Shown in pieces: positions 12,334 to 27,300 of a DNA stretch of 64,000 bases (its first letter is position 1; each line of letters opens with the position of its first letter). The DNA is from Ophthalmolycus amberensis (taxonomy: Eukaryota > Chordata > Actinopteri > Perciformes > Zoarcidae). The notes under the pieces were generated by a model. That model had not been told where the DNA came from. It made no database searches and saw only the letters and a program-made list of their open reading frames with translations. The DNA lies in NCBI GenBank assembly GCA_024529925.1, contig JAFEUB010001102.1:468001-532000 (forward strand), read 5' to 3'. A program made the position numbers and the translations under genes.

Positions 12334-15300
12334 TCAAATATCACTGTCTGACAAGAGAGCGAGGGAATAAACATTTACAGCTTTCTCCAGTCTTGCAAGT
12401 GCACTAACTACATCCATAACTGTGACCACAGTTATGGAGCTGACGTTTTGAGAGGTTTGCTGCTTTCTAGCGCCTCCACTTGGTGTTTAAAAACTCTGCA
12501 CTGTTGTACACCTGTCTGGCCTGAACATTTAAAGATCTAAGGCACAGAAAAAAAGAAAAGAAAAAAAAAGAAAATGCGGACCAGATGTGACGAGGAAAAT
12601 CCCAGCCAGCAACAGTTAGAATATTGGCAGCAACATATGCAACACGTTTCATCGTGAGCCAGAGCAGCCATTATTTCAGATGGGCAAACAAACAGTTGAC
12701 ATTGGTTTGACTCAAGCATCTGTACAGCAGAGTACAGAGAAAGCTGCAACGGCAGACTGTGCAGAAGAAACGGTGGAGCCACTGGAATATTATGCTAAAT
12801 TATTAAACGTGTATGCAGTTCACAGGCCTGAATATCAATTATTTACCATAAAACCTGGGAAGCTGAAGGTTGGGTGGGGATTGAAGTTGTCTGCCGTATG
12901 CTCACGCAGCTCAGCTCCTGCAAATTTGGCTATTCGAACGGATGTAGATCATAAATATCAATAGTATATTATCATAATATCTTTGATCATGACACTAACT
13001 GCATGTTGAATGTAGAAATCAAATTTTTTTTTTTTAGCATTCTGTTCATTCTCTGCTTTTTTTTGGTCAAACTTTATGGCAGCAGGCCTCTGTGAAACGC
13101 AGCGTTGTTTTAATGAGCGCGGCACCGTGACAGTTCCCAGCAATGCTTAGACGTGTCCCTGCTACATACATTACATGTCCTCAGCGTGCTGGAATGCATC
13201 ACTAACCACGGCTTTCTCTTTGCAGATTGGGTACTGGAACGAGTACATGCGATTTGTAAATATTATGGACCCGCAGGTCTCCAACGACTCCTCAGTGGAA
13301 AACCGAACGATTGTGGTCACTACTATTATGGTACACTTTCCATGCAGTTTTAAATGTTTCACGTATTCTGCCACTCAAGGTCATGGTGTTGATTCCAATG
13401 AGTGATACATTCTGTCCTGGGTGGGTAGAACCACATCTTTTTTGTGTTGCTTTCCATCCACTCACTACATGTTGAAACAGTCGGTCCGACGCGGGGGAGT
13501 GTTTCAACTGTATCCGTGTGGGTGTCAAAGCATTTTGATTTTCCATACTTCAGTGGCCTGTCGTAGCAGTGACATCACAATAATGGTATAAATGATAATG
13601 GTTGACTCCCATCAATTACAAAAAAAGCATACAAACGCATACGTAAGTAGACCTGTCTGTCCTCATCAAGTAAATGTTCAATGACACTTGGGATAGACTG
13701 GCCGAAGAATGACTAGAGGATGAAACTGCAATGGTTTCCCAAGCTGGGCAAAGCAAAATAAACAGCATTGGAGGAGGGATAAGCAGGTGTGGGATTTTTT
13801 TTTCCTCGGTATCGCCTCTCCAATCTATATTTTGTATTGCTCCTACATGTGTTCTGTGTTGAAGTATAACTTCTAGGCAATGATTTTGGAGGGATCATTT
13901 TTCTGGGAATTTTCCCAGTGCAAAGAGTGATAAACAAACAACATAACTTAGATGTATTTATTTTCAACTAAATGTTTCGGGCTCATTGGGTAGCTGGATA
14001 GCCATTGAAAAAGTAGTTGCCGTATATTATAATTACGCTGACGTCGTACCTCATTCGCTGCAAACAAACAATTTAAAGTGATAAAGAAAGAGTGTTTGGA
14101 AAGCGACGCTGATCTCTTTTATTTATGCACACTTAGATCATCTGTATTCCACGGCGTAAGCCGACGTCGCGCCGTAGCAAAAGGAAACATTTAAGATCTG
14201 TAGATGACAAATACAGTGAGGAGTTAACATGTGTTAACTCGAGGGGAACACTCAATAGATCCGAGGTGAGGGGATACGCTCAGCACAGAACAAACAAACC
14301 ATTGCTCTCCTACTTGCACTCTAATTGTGTGTGGCTGTAATGACAATGCCTGCTCTCCTGAGCGGTCCTATTGTTTGGTAATGATGATGTGCTCAGTCAG
14401 AGAAAAGACGAGCTGCACCAGCGTTTTGGAAAGGAGAGGCAAACTAGCACGATCCTGCTCTCCTGATGTAATTATTTTATTTATGGAGTATTATTTTTTT
14501 GTTGCATTTTTCTGGAAAGCAAATAACGGCTCTTTTTTCCTTCTTTTTTTTTGGAATGAAGCGGCCTTTAACTGCGCATTGGTGCAATGTGCTTGAATAT
14601 GTTGAGATACTATGGGCACACTCGGATCCCTCTCCTGTCACTGGCATTTACTGATGAAACCCATCCCCATTCACATCCCCACCCACCTCTGAGCTGACCC
14701 ACACCTTGCCTACCAATGACTCCCAGCCCTAATAAAACTCATTCTGGCCTTTTGTCTTCTCCTACAATAAATGAAAGAAGAACAAAAAAAAAAAGTCCTT
14801 CCCTTAACCCTCCTTTAATATGCCACAGAGTTGCACCCTTGGGCTCAAAATGGGTTGGGTGCATTGGGCTTGGTGTCTGCTGGCTGCCACGGCTTGATGA
14901 AAGCAGTGTGACCACATGATCATGCTGCTGTTATAAGAGTATAGTTGTGCATTCGCGGGGCATCATCTGTATATGCATGACTGCATGGATGTGGTTATAG
15001 CAGCTTATGATATTTTGAATCTCTGTGTGTGAGTGTGTGTGTGCGTGCGGGCACATATGAGTGCATGTATGCATATTTCTGTTGAACTGAATGTGTGCCA
15101 GGGCATGGGAGTGAATAAACCAGCGTGTGTTTGAATCAACAGGAAGCTCCTTATGTGATGTACAAGAAAAATTATATGCATCTGGATGGGAATGACAGAT
15201 ATGAAGGCTACTGCGTCGATTTAGCATCTGAGATTGCCAAACATGTTGGAATTAAGTACAAACTGTCTATAGTAATGGATGGGAAGTACGGAGCCCGAGA

Positions 15301-18300
15301 CCCCGAGACCCAGACGTGGAACGGGATGGTGGGCGAACTGGTCTATGGGGTGAGTACTGGGAGCCTTAATTTCGATTACATGACAGTTTGCAAGGAACTT
15401 CAACATGAGAGGAGATCTCATTTTTCTGTCTTAAGGTTATCACCAACCCATTGTGAACTCATCAGCTCTTGCCCAGTTTAAAGTCTAAGGCTGTCTCAGG
15501 ACGCTCTGCTGTGAGTGAATTTGTCACATGCAGCCTCAAGCATTGGGGGAGTTGGTGATCATCTTGAGACGGAGAAAATGAAATCATTTCTCAGGGCTGT
15601 TCACTGCCATTAATCCTTTTTGCTTAGCCTAGAAAGCTCTCTCTCCCTTACAGTCGCAAACAGAGGTAGGTACATGAAAACAATGAGACCATATGGCAAA
15701 CACACTGTAATCACTTTGATGAATGAAAGATTGTATGCCTTTGAAGTGATTGTGTAATTATGTCCAATGTTTGATGTGTATGATGAATACGCCACGTTGT
15801 AAATTCGCAGCTGAGAAAATGTGCTTCAGAATCAACAGCTAAATGGTGGTTTGCGGTTTGAAACAACAAGATCCACATGTGCCGCGCTTCATAAAGGTTG
15901 AGCCTCTCACATTAAGGAAGGGTCACGCCGTGTTTTACATCTGACAGAGCGCTCGGGCTCTCGCAACACCTCAGGCATTCCAAAATTACGCCCCTCCTTT
16001 TTCTCGCCTTTCTCCGAGGCCACGGTAGTTGGAACAGGGGCCAAATGCAAAATGCACGAGGGCGAGGCTTCCTCATCTGTTCAATTTCCCAACTATCAGC
16101 CTGCGAGATTGCTTGGTTTGATGTGCTATCGCCACCAAATTATCTTTCAAATGGGAAAAGTCCAGTCCCTGCAGATGGAGGGTGAAAAAAAAATATCCCA
16201 CTCACGTCGCTGTCAAGTCTTTCCAGGCCTGTAATTTTAAAGCAGGTGGGCCGGGACTAATGGTTTTGTACATTTTGACCTTTTGACCAGTAAATTCATT
16301 TGATTTTAGTTGTCTTTTAAAGGTTAGGCCCGAGGCGGCTCTTTATTGCTTTGTTTCGCTCAACATTGATTGAGTGCTGCTTACGCCTGCACGAGGATTA
16401 AGTGGTTATAGCCTCTTCACAATGCAGTGTTGACAGGGTAAAGTAAACAGCCATGTTTATTGGGTCTATTTGTGGTGCTCCTAGTTTGACTTTGTAAGAA
16501 ACACGTTCCGCCTCGCGCTGCTTCAATCCAATGTTTTCTCTATTTCGACACAGAAAGACAATACAGAACAATGCAAAGAATTGTCCTGCTTTGAAGGGGA
16601 GCAGTTATTTAATGAATCGCATGCACGCTAGCTGCAGTAACACTGTCTAATGTGATTCATTATTTTCCTCTTTTTATCCCGCTTTTAAAGAGAAGCCCAC
16701 AGTGATTTCTAGAAAGGCAGCCCCGCCTCCGTGGATGTGTTTTGATAACGTAATGCGATTGAAGCAGCAGAGCAAAGGAGGGAGATAAAGAGGAACAGCT
16801 TGGAAAAATAAAACATGAATAAAGCTGATGCCAGAATAAGCCGTGTTTGGGAAATCCAGCCTACTGAATGGCATGTGATGAAGTTTACACAGACAGGGCT
16901 TGCTGATATTTTTTTTTCCTTTCTTTTTGTGTAGACAGCAACCTCTTTACTGAATACTCTGCTGTTTAGATGGCACCCATTACGCTTGTTCTGAAGACAT
17001 CACGACTGGTTTAATATGCAGTCGTAATTTAAGCAATACCATTAACGAAACAGCTAGTCGAAAAGTAAGACGTGATTTAAAATTGCTTGTTTTATTGCCC
17101 AAAGTTTCACCCTCAGTGTCTCCTGGGGTCCTGATTAAGGAGACATTTGGTCAAACATGACTCTAACACCCATCTGCCTCGGCAGATTCTTTCCAAGCTG
17201 TTTCTCTGAAAGTCTAGCAGGGCCCTCGTGAACTTTTTCGTCTTCTAATTTCCCAATGTGGCAAATGGTCAGGCAAATATCTAATACACATGACAGTTTG
17301 AGTGTCAAATGTATTAGCTAACATCCCAGGTCATAACCCTGTGCAAATGCTACTCTGTTTTTTTTCCAGCCTGACATCAACTTTCACAGCCGGTGGCTTA
17401 TTTCTTACAATTGTGTGTAAAATGTGCTAACAACATTGTTTTATTCTTCTCCTCCAGCTCCAGGCATTCATAACACATACATTTAAAATGGCACGTTTCT
17501 TTATGCAGGTCTTGACTAATGCTTGCTGTGCATGTCCCTGTTTCCAGAGAGCAGATATAGCTGTTGCCCCTCTCACCATTACTCTGGTTCGAGAGGAGAT
17601 GATAGACTTTTCCAAGCCCTTTATGAGCTTGGGCATCTCCATTATGATAAAGAAGCCCCAAAAGTCCAAGCCTGGCGTTTTCTCCTTCCTGGACCCGCTG
17701 GCCTATGAGATCTGGATGTGTATAGTGTTTGCCTATATTGGGGTGAGCGTGGTCCTGTTCCTGGTCAGTCGGTTCAGTCCTTATGAGTGGAACCTCGAGG
17801 AACAGGACGAGACCAAAGACCCCCAGACGCCCCCCGATCCACCCAATGACTTTGGCATCTTCAATTCCCTCTGGTTCTCACTGGGCGCCTTCATGCAGCA
17901 GGGCTGTGACATCTCCCCCAGGTGGGTCAACTCCACAGTAAACACAAAGAGTGCACAACACAGGGCAGTAGAAACAAAACAATGGATTGTTTCACAGCCA
18001 ATGAAAGACTTTGAGTAGAGCACATTTTAAACAGCGTACTGACGTACTGACGCAGCACCGGGTTTACAAGGAATTTCTGATCACCGGTGCAATTAGGTAC
18101 ATTAAACACAATTGTTAGCATCTTAGCACGGTTGATGGGCACCACATGTCCCCGTGTAATTACATTCTGTTTCCCCTCTCGCAGGTCTCTGTCGGGCCGT
18201 ATTGTCGGTGGTGTGTGGTGGTTCTTCACCCTCATCATCATCTCCTCCTACACAGCCAACCTGGCTGCCTTCTTGACAGTGGAGAGGATGGTCTCTCCTA

Positions 18301-21300
18301 TAGAAAGTGCCGAAGACTTAGCCAAGCAGACAGAGATAGCATATGGCACTCTGGACTCAGGCTCCACAAAGGAGTTTTTTAGGGTGAGTAAGTACGAGAG
18401 AACTGTTTCGCACACACAGCACCTTGTCAATCGGACAGTGGCTCGTTTGCTTTCGGGGTCAAATGTCCAAAATATTCGAAGACATAAACATTTTGCACTC
18501 AGGCATGGCGCATCATGAACATGACTTTGTGTAATGTCCTTTATAGATTCCTCCTCGCAGCTTTTCCATTTTGTACCTTTAGTGCAGCACTTTTGACCCG
18601 CACGAGATTGCTCCAAATGAGGCATGTTGACGGAGAAGCAGTTCTTGAACTCTTATGACATGAACGTGAAATTTATGCGGCAGATCTGCAGTGTGCAACC
18701 TTGAGGCACTGGGGCTGTCAGCAGAAAGTGTGATAACAACGTCGAAGACTCAGAGGTGATAAAAACAGGAGGCTAATCAAAGCGTCCACATCAGGCTCAA
18801 ACTCAGAAGGGTCAGCTCATGAAATATAATTAGCTAGCTGGCCATGGCTGGTAAATTGGACCTGATGAAGAAGAGCCCTGTAGGTCAGACGGAGCAGTCT
18901 GAAAGACGGTTCAGATGGAATAAGCAATACGTCCGTCGGCATTAGGGACTGGCCTGGCAATTAAGTCATGAATTAAGTAAAAATCTGAAGCAAAAGTATA
19001 TTAGGCTCTGAAAGGCGACCACATGCTCACTGTGCGTGAGTTAAACGGCGCTGCATATCTTTAAGGCGATCAACCTTCTGCTGTGAAATCCGTAGATGTC
19101 TGAACTTGTGGCGTGGCCGCAAACAGCGGTCCAGTCCTTTGCATTTTGCAGAGTACTAAGTCGAAGTAGAATTAATGGAACAGCACTCTGCCTATGATGA
19201 CGAAAAGGCAATATGACGGCCTTTTATCCTAGGCTCCCTCATTACTCATCAGCAGGAGAGAAACGATTCATATGTTTCACAGCTGCAGACTGTTGGCAGA
19301 GAGAGCTATTCATTTGTATTACCCCTGGGTTGAATTGCTCAGAACAACGAAGCGCAAAATCAAATTCATGTTGGGGTTGTTGTGTTTTCCCGGACAAAGA
19401 AGGACAAGATGGCGTTAGGTTTTTAAATGAGGTTTGTTTCTTAGGAGCTGGTTTTAAGAGGCTGTAGAGTGTGAAGATAATGCTGTATGTTCTGGAACAC
19501 ATGGCACATGACATGCATGACAGCAGCACTCTGTTCTCCATACATCACCTCACAAAGCCTGTCATCAATTCTCCCTACATCAGAGGTGCTGCACAGGTGT
19601 ATATACAGTGTATGTCTTCGTGTCACAGACATGATGGATGGCAATTACAGATTAGGTTTCCAGCCTGACAGTGGAGCCACCCCGGGTGTGCCGGTAGAGC
19701 AATCCGAGAGGTGGTCGAGGAGTCGCGGTTTTCTTGTATTCTGTATAATGAGTGTCCTAGTTACATCCACAAGTTTTCAAATAGGAAATGACATGTGTGA
19801 ACTGCTACTCCAAGGGACTTTTAATTAAAGCTGTAGAGGGCTGACAAGGAGGAAAACACACTGATTAATAGGAGTTAAAGTTCTATTTCAGATCTGTTTC
19901 TCAGGAAATACATTCAGCCTTAATTAGACCCATACGGCATCAGCCAGCTGGAAATTTTAAATCAAGTCGAATATTTCAAACACGACATATGTCATCATCT
20001 CTGAACCCCCCATCCCCCGGGCTTCAATTTTTGATGATTTCACCTGGTTTATGTTATAGAACTGCCTGACAGGTCGAACAAACACAGTCGCATTTGAACA
20101 TGTGTTTTTCTGCTCTCTTTGTAAGCGTAAAGCAAAAAAAATAAGACGCAGTAACTTGACTATGGCCTATAGAGCTATAAAACCTTCTGACTCTTATTAT
20201 GATGTTTTATGTTTTTAAATCAGTCAAACTATCTCATTGTCGTCTGTGGTTTTGAGATCCTCTGTTCTTCTAGCTCCCGAAACATTGACAGCTTGGACAT
20301 ACGGCTCATTGCCCCACAGTGACAATATTCACACCGCCGTGTGTGTCTTCATTTGGTGGTGGGAACGAGGGGGAGCTGCAGAGGAATGTTGAAAGAGAGA
20401 GGTGCTAGAGTAGAGCCCAGAGAAAGCCCCTGATTCGGCTGCTCACAACCAACTAGGACAGATGGTCTGGGAATCCATTGACGTGCCCAGTGGAAGCCTG
20501 AATGGCGCTAGGCCCTTGGCAGAGCGGCTCTACCCACACTTGGCTCCTCTTCCCCAGACTGCCCTGCTTGTTTGGGCACCCTCTTCTCCTGTCTCCAGCC
20601 TGTCTGTTGCTTTACCTTGAGACAATGCCGGATAGCTTCAAGCTTTGTGCTGCTCTCCCTCAACGCAGCAGCTGTCGTGCGCCGCTGCACCACTTTGATT
20701 CGTATCATAATTTTAATTCCTGTCATGGATCTTTTCATGCAGTCAGATGAATATTTGTGTTTTGGATGATGATGAGAAAATGATGAGCTGTACCAACGAG
20801 GCCATGTCTATCCCCTTGATGAGGGTTTTATCCCATCAAAAGGTTTGACTCGGTTACATTTTGAATTGTTTGAAGGAGAAGCTGGATCGTAATGGTGGGT
20901 GGGATGATAAAATGGGCTGATGTGGCTGTTTAATTACGTGTAAAGACCAGGGTGAGACCATCAAAGGCAACCACGCTGCTGTCCCATCATGCACCTCATT
21001 TAACAGCGTAACAATGAAAGAATGATAATTGCACTGAGAAATGAGACGGCAGCATTGTTTTCTGTTCCCCTCAAAGGATTATACATCACCCAAAGCCTCA
21101 ACAGCAAACACCATGCATCCTACTGATGTGCAGGTGTAGTGGAAATGGGAACAACAGCTTGAGTGCAGTCACCAATGCATTTTACGAAGCATGAAAATCA
21201 ATTTCACGTCTCAGCTACTGTGGCGCCGACGGTATAGCTTCTGCATGGTCCTGTTTTCTTTATGCAGAGCAGACCTGCATTAGTCCAGGTTTGCACGAAG

Positions 21301-24300
21301 AGGAGCCGCCAAGGAGATTTACTCAAGACATCCTAAGGTTGCCCCGCAATCACATGCAGCACAATTCCCAGAGCTCTTGTCACTGTGTGTTTCAACACAG
21401 TGCAGAGTGAAGGGGAGGCTGCGATAAAGATTAGAGGCTGTTTGCATAAAAGAGAAAGCTGACAAAAGTGATGATAGACTAGTGCGAGATAGGCATACAT
21501 TTCTGAGGAAATGCGCCGTCCTCAGCGGGCCCATTCGAACCTTAGATGAGCAGCAACAGCAGGAGCGAGAAGAGCTATAGGAGTCCAGCAACAAGCATCA
21601 AAGACGAGCAATTGGTATTCAGGGCGTAGCTTCACTTCAATGACAAAGTACATCCCCCCCCCCCCCCAGAGCCTCAACTTTCATTTCTGCATACTTGAGA
21701 TAAAGGTAGTCCTGACATGCAGGATATTGGGGGGGAAAGCGGTGATGTCCACAAACCAAAATGTAAAAGAAGTGAAGTAGAAGGAAATGTAGTGGTGGGT
21801 GGCCTTTAGATGCCACACAAGCAGTGGACTGTATGTGGGAGCAGCCACAATGAAAGCAGCCTGCAACGCCAAAAGAAGAATAAAATGCAGGCTGCAGTGC
21901 GAAGGGTAGTGGACAGAGGTCTGGAATTGCTGCATAACTGAGAATCAATACAGATTAAGTGGTTGTTTAGAATGGAAAGGGCAATTGCTTTGACTTTGGA
22001 CTTCAATCACTCGTCTCAGACACTTTAATCACATTTTCTGGGCTTTCTGGAACGACAAAATCTCTAATCTAGGTTTACTAATGATCTTTCAAAAAATACA
22101 GGAAAGCAAATCTCGCTTGTCTTTCTATCTTCCTTTTGGCTTTCGGTGTGTAATGGAAGGCTTTAAAAGCTTTAATGTTTCTGGCCAATGAGCATTTTCT
22201 TCTCTACACTGTGAAGGGATACCTACAGGGTAGCCTGTTTTAGAGAAAGAGAGTAATACTTGTATCTTCTAAGGCAGAGTGGCCTGTGGGTCAAATCTGG
22301 CACTGACTGCAACCAAAATAATTGGGTTGAACATAAAGGTTTTGCTTAAAAACATTTAACTGTACATTTGCAATTTAAGTACAAGGCTCAGGTAAATCTC
22401 AACAAATATAACCTTGTAATAGAAATTATAAGTAATATGAATAAAGTATGAATAATGCAATCCACTTCTTCTGAAATAAAGTACTTTTAAATTCAAACAC
22501 AGTATTCATTTCACAGACAAATTCACCTGCAGGCTGGTGAACATTGCGGAGCATTTAGCACCTAAAGAGTCAGATGTTTCCCTCAGGAGTTGGTGGTGCC
22601 TTAAACAGATCTAAACAGAGGTGGCAAAGAACCTAACTCTAATCCAAATGTTACTCCACATCTGCCGGATGTGTAGATGGGCTGGCGGCTGTTTGCTAAC
22701 GAGTTCAAAATATAAGCGTAAAAGTTGATAAGTTTTGTTTTTACAGCTTGTTTCTGCTGCCCCCAAGTGGCCAACAAATCAGTTATTGTAGGTTTAACAA
22801 AAAATATATAACAAAAATATTTCAGATATCCTTTGCCCTGTGAAACTATTCTGGCCCACCAGTGAAAAAAGCTAGAAATAGCTGGCCGATGCTTGTACCT
22901 CATTGCCAACCCCTGCTCTAAGGAAACCTTAATTTGTATGCGCATGCATTAGTCTGCCAGTTTTCCTCTGGCTTCCCTCTAACCTTGTCTTCCTGAAGGC
23001 AAGTCCTGTTCTCTTTATTCCACATAGGTCACCAGGCTGGAATAAAAGCCGTGACTTTGTCTTTGACTATTTTGAGACAGCAGGAAACTCACTGCGTCAG
23101 ACAGATTTGCAGGAGGAACACCTACACAGATGATGTAACTGTGTCGCCTAGGTAGGAGGGCTGGCTGAGATCCACTATTTAGGTACTCCATTATGAACAG
23201 AGCAACATTATGATTGCTTTAGTATAATTTGAAGACATTTTAACGTTCTCTTCACGACATTCAGATCGTTAATATAGCAGCAAGCCTCTATGCGCTATGT
23301 AACGATACATTGGAGTAATGTCTACAACTGCTACGCTCTGCACTGCTCTCATACGGCGGCAACAGCTGAGAACCAATTTGTCGTGGAACCGTAGCACCCA
23401 GCCTCTGGTTCCACCCCAGGTTAACACTTTTACCTCTGTCAGCACTGTGCGTTGCCGATGTTTGCGCTGTTAGCTCTGAGCCGCCGCCATGTTGAGAGCC
23501 GTTTAGAGGCAATAGATATGCTTTCAATTTCAAACTTAGCACCTTTAAAGGAGGGATGGATAATGCTGTTTGTAAGTCACCCAACATGGACTCGTGTTCC
23601 TTTTTGCTTACTACAAATACAATTTTAAATGTAGCCACTCCCTTTTAATTGTGCGGAAGCTCCTTTAGGATACAGCAGTATGCTCTAACAGGGCAATTAT
23701 GTGGGGTGAAGGAGAGCCACGTGTATGAAGCTGTATTTATGGCCGACTATAATTGCTCAACAAATTGTCTGTTCATTGATGATGGACTTTTGCAGTCATT
23801 ATTCCCTTATTGAATTTCAAATGATCACCACCGACCGGAGTGTGAATGATTACATTTAAAAAGAGATGAGAGTAGATTTTCAATGCATTATATTCATGTG
23901 TGTGTGTGTGTGCGTGTGTGTTTCTGTGAGTATGCATATTTGTGCCCCGGCAGTGAATAATCAAATCTGCCTCTTTCCCTCCTGGGCTTTCTCACGGTAT
24001 CTTGTTTTGTCTCTCCCTCGCTATCTGCTTTAAGCATCTCAGCGGTGACTTTAGTTGCAGTGGAATCGGCCTATTTAGGTTTCGGTCGCACTTCGTCCCC
24101 GCTCTGATATTGATGAATTGACTTCATAAGGCACTGAGGCAGCACACTCTGTTGTCAGTAATCAATGCCCACATCCATTCTGTTCTCTTCATTTGAGGAG
24201 GCGTCTGCGGCTTTTCCACTGCAGAGCAGATGAGCCTGGGAAATTGCCCTCTAAACTAGTGTCCTTCCCATGATGTCTGACACATGCAAATTGAACACAT

Positions 24301-27300
24301 TAACAAAGATTGTCAACAAAAACATCACATCTAACTCCGGCTGCCCCCCCCCCCCCCCCCCCCATCTGAGCAGAGGACATTCATCATGCAGACTTTTTAA
24401 TTCGGGGTATTTTGCTGTCTCATCTCATCCTCACCCTTTGGCCTGATGCTCTATGACAGATGCCTACAAACAAATTGTATACGATTACATAAAGCCAGTA
24501 AAGCACTTTAGTTGGGTCAAGGCTAATGCTTTTGTTTATTAATAGAAATGCATTAGAGATGGATATGCTCCTGTTTTACCAATTGAGGACAGTAACGAGT
24601 CTACAGATCAGGACTATCAATATCCATGTGCAGTTATCTAACTCTTCAACTTTCAACAATAGAGCTTTACAATACATGATTTTTACTGTTTTTTCTAGCA
24701 TTAACTAGTTGACTGAATGACCTGTTAATTGTTACAGCTAACAATTATTGACATTATTGAATAACTTGTATTTTTTGCAATTATGCACATTTAGTCTATA
24801 AAGTGTCCAACATATTGAAAAATTACCATTGGAATCTTCCAGAGGTCAAAAATGAAGCTGGAAGCAGCAAATGTATGGCATGTTTAGCCACGCTAACTAG
24901 CTTAATATGCCAGTGGCGTTACTAAAAAGCGCCACCGTCGGGTACATTTTTAGATTTTGTCGAGTACTTTGGTTTATGAAGAAACATCTCCAAAACTAAT
25001 GCCATTCTAAGATGATGAAAATGACACAATACACTTGCTACGCATCAGCGTGTTAAGCATTGCCTTTGTGAGCATGTTAGCGCGCTGATGCTAGCATTTA
25101 GCTCTGAGCACCGCCGTGCCTCAGAGAGCTGCTAGTGTGGCTGTGGACTGTTGCTGCTTATTTTTCAGTCAGTCAACAAATTAATTCATTGACTCATCAT
25201 TTCACATTTTGGGATCGCTTAACTGATGACTTTGATGGCCTTGTGAGGTGAAAAAAAAAAAAAAACACATGAGGGAAATATTTCCGGCAGATGCTGGTAT
25301 GTCAACAGCGTGTCCATATTCCACAAACAAACGCTTTGGTTGACAGTAGATCTTTTGATTCAGCCGGTTGTTGAAAACCGTCCAACCCCCTTTGTCTCTC
25401 TCTCTCTCTCTCTCTGGCCTTTACTAAAAGAAAGTCTATTTTTTATGTGGGATCCAGTCTGCAGTGCACACAGTGCCGCTCGGGAACTGGCTCATCGCTG
25501 CTTGGACCAGGATCTGTGCAAAGTGTGAAATGCCTATGCCAAAATAAATCCAGCGGCATTGAATAATTTAATTGATGCTTATTATAGATAGCGTTCAACT
25601 CCCACCGATTTTACAGGCTCGCTAAGCCTGACCCCAGGCGCTGGGAAAAGGCTCATCTGTGTCACTTTGTGATTGGTTGCCTTGTGTCTGCGCAGCCCGC
25701 TTCCTTGTTCACTTCCCTTAAATCTTATGCGCGTTGCCTCTGAGTCGCAGTTGAGATGTTACATTAAGGACAGAGTTGTTGAAATGAATGACTGTAATAA
25801 GTTCTACAAGTTAAATTAAGACTATCAACCAAGGCTCAAACTCACCAAGAGATTTTGCAAGTTTCCATATAAATCATCATTATCCACACTTCACTGACAC
25901 AAAGGTTTAATAATTGAAGCATACTTTTGCATAACCAAGTCCACAAATGCCAGTATTTCTACTATAACCCAATTTGCATGACATCATGTACTGCACAGGT
26001 GATGTGTGGTCCTCATTCACACTCGGTGAATCTGGGCCTCAAGCTGCAACAATATATTTGAAGAGTACATCTATGCTGATGAGGAGAAATGGATTTTGTA
26101 AATTTCTGTACTTCGTGATCTGGTAAAGTCCACCCGCGATATTTTCTGGAAGTATTTAAAGATATCACACTGCTGTTTTTCCAAGATGTCTATAAATACT
26201 TCATCATGCCAGTTTAAATGAAGTGATCATTAAGCACAAAAATCCTACAAAATTCATTAAATGCCGATGATTTTTGTTTGAGTTTGTCTAAACTACTTCT
26301 CCTTCTTCCTTCTCTGCACAGCGATCCAAAATAGCAGTGTATGAGAAGATGTGGTCATACATGAAATCCGCTGAGCCCTCAGTGTTTGTTAAGACCACGC
26401 CCGATGGCGTAGCCCGGGTACGAAAGTCAAAGGGCAAGTTCGCCTTTCTCCTCGAGTCCACCATGAACGAGTACATCGAGCAGCGGAAGCCCTGCGACAC
26501 CATGAAAGTGGGCGGGAACCTCGACTCGAAAGGATACGGTGTGGCGACGCCCAAAGGCTCAGCATTAAGGTGGGTGGAATAATATAACAATATCATCCAT
26601 GTTGTTATAGTATTCCACCTACCCTGATGTCCCCCTGTTGTCATTCTCTTCTCTTCCTCTTCTTGTTTTGTTTATGGACACAGAGGTAACGGTAGTATGC
26701 CTTTCAATGCACTTGGATACAAAGGTTTAATGATAATCAATGTTTACTTTTGATGTGTTATACATGTGATAAGAGCTGCTAATAGTAGAAGAATCAAATC
26801 CAGATGATAAGACTAAAGCTAAAAATCATTTCACATTTATGTCTCTCTTACTGTTGCTTTTCTCTCTCTCCTTCAACCTCTCCCTCTGTCCCGTGTGCTG
26901 TCCTACCTGACTGTTGTGTTGTCACTTTTAATTTAACAGTTCAATGGTTTTTCCAATTTAGCCTTTAAAAGCTGCGCTGTCACTTGTGACGAATGTTAAT
27001 TGCATGATGTTTGTTGTTGTTACTTTTCTTCTCAATGACAAGTGTCCCCATCCCGCACACTTCAGTTCTATACTACGTAACCCTTCATGCCACCTTTTCC
27101 AAGATTTAACACTGTCTTCACCTGATATGAGCCTTTTCTTATCTCTCCATATTCCTTAATTTCTTAAACAATTTGTCCTTTCCTAGACCATTCTGAGTAA
27201 CAGATGATGTGCATAAGCCCCTGCTTTGACAGTGGTAGTCTCGCTACCTTTACCTATTATGATGCTTAGCACAATTATTACTTTGCATTAGATTTCTCAC

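Larger units (their letters stand above)
18384..26321 (+). other. gria3: gria3 intron 12, 7.9 kb, the longest complete intron here
   Basis: Contains C-runs at 21654-21667 (14) and 24344-24363 (20), a GT-rich stretch near 23897-23920, MITE-like copy B (23262-23550), a fish-repeat fragment at 24885-25165 and a CT stretch near 25398-25416. I saw no exon or RNA gene in it. Confidence 0.85.

Noticed and set aside
17488..17547. Possible upstream extension of exon 11 from an in-frame ATG
   Set aside because: Reads intron sequence; TTTCCAG at 17547 and the exact family start RADIAVAP fix the exon border.
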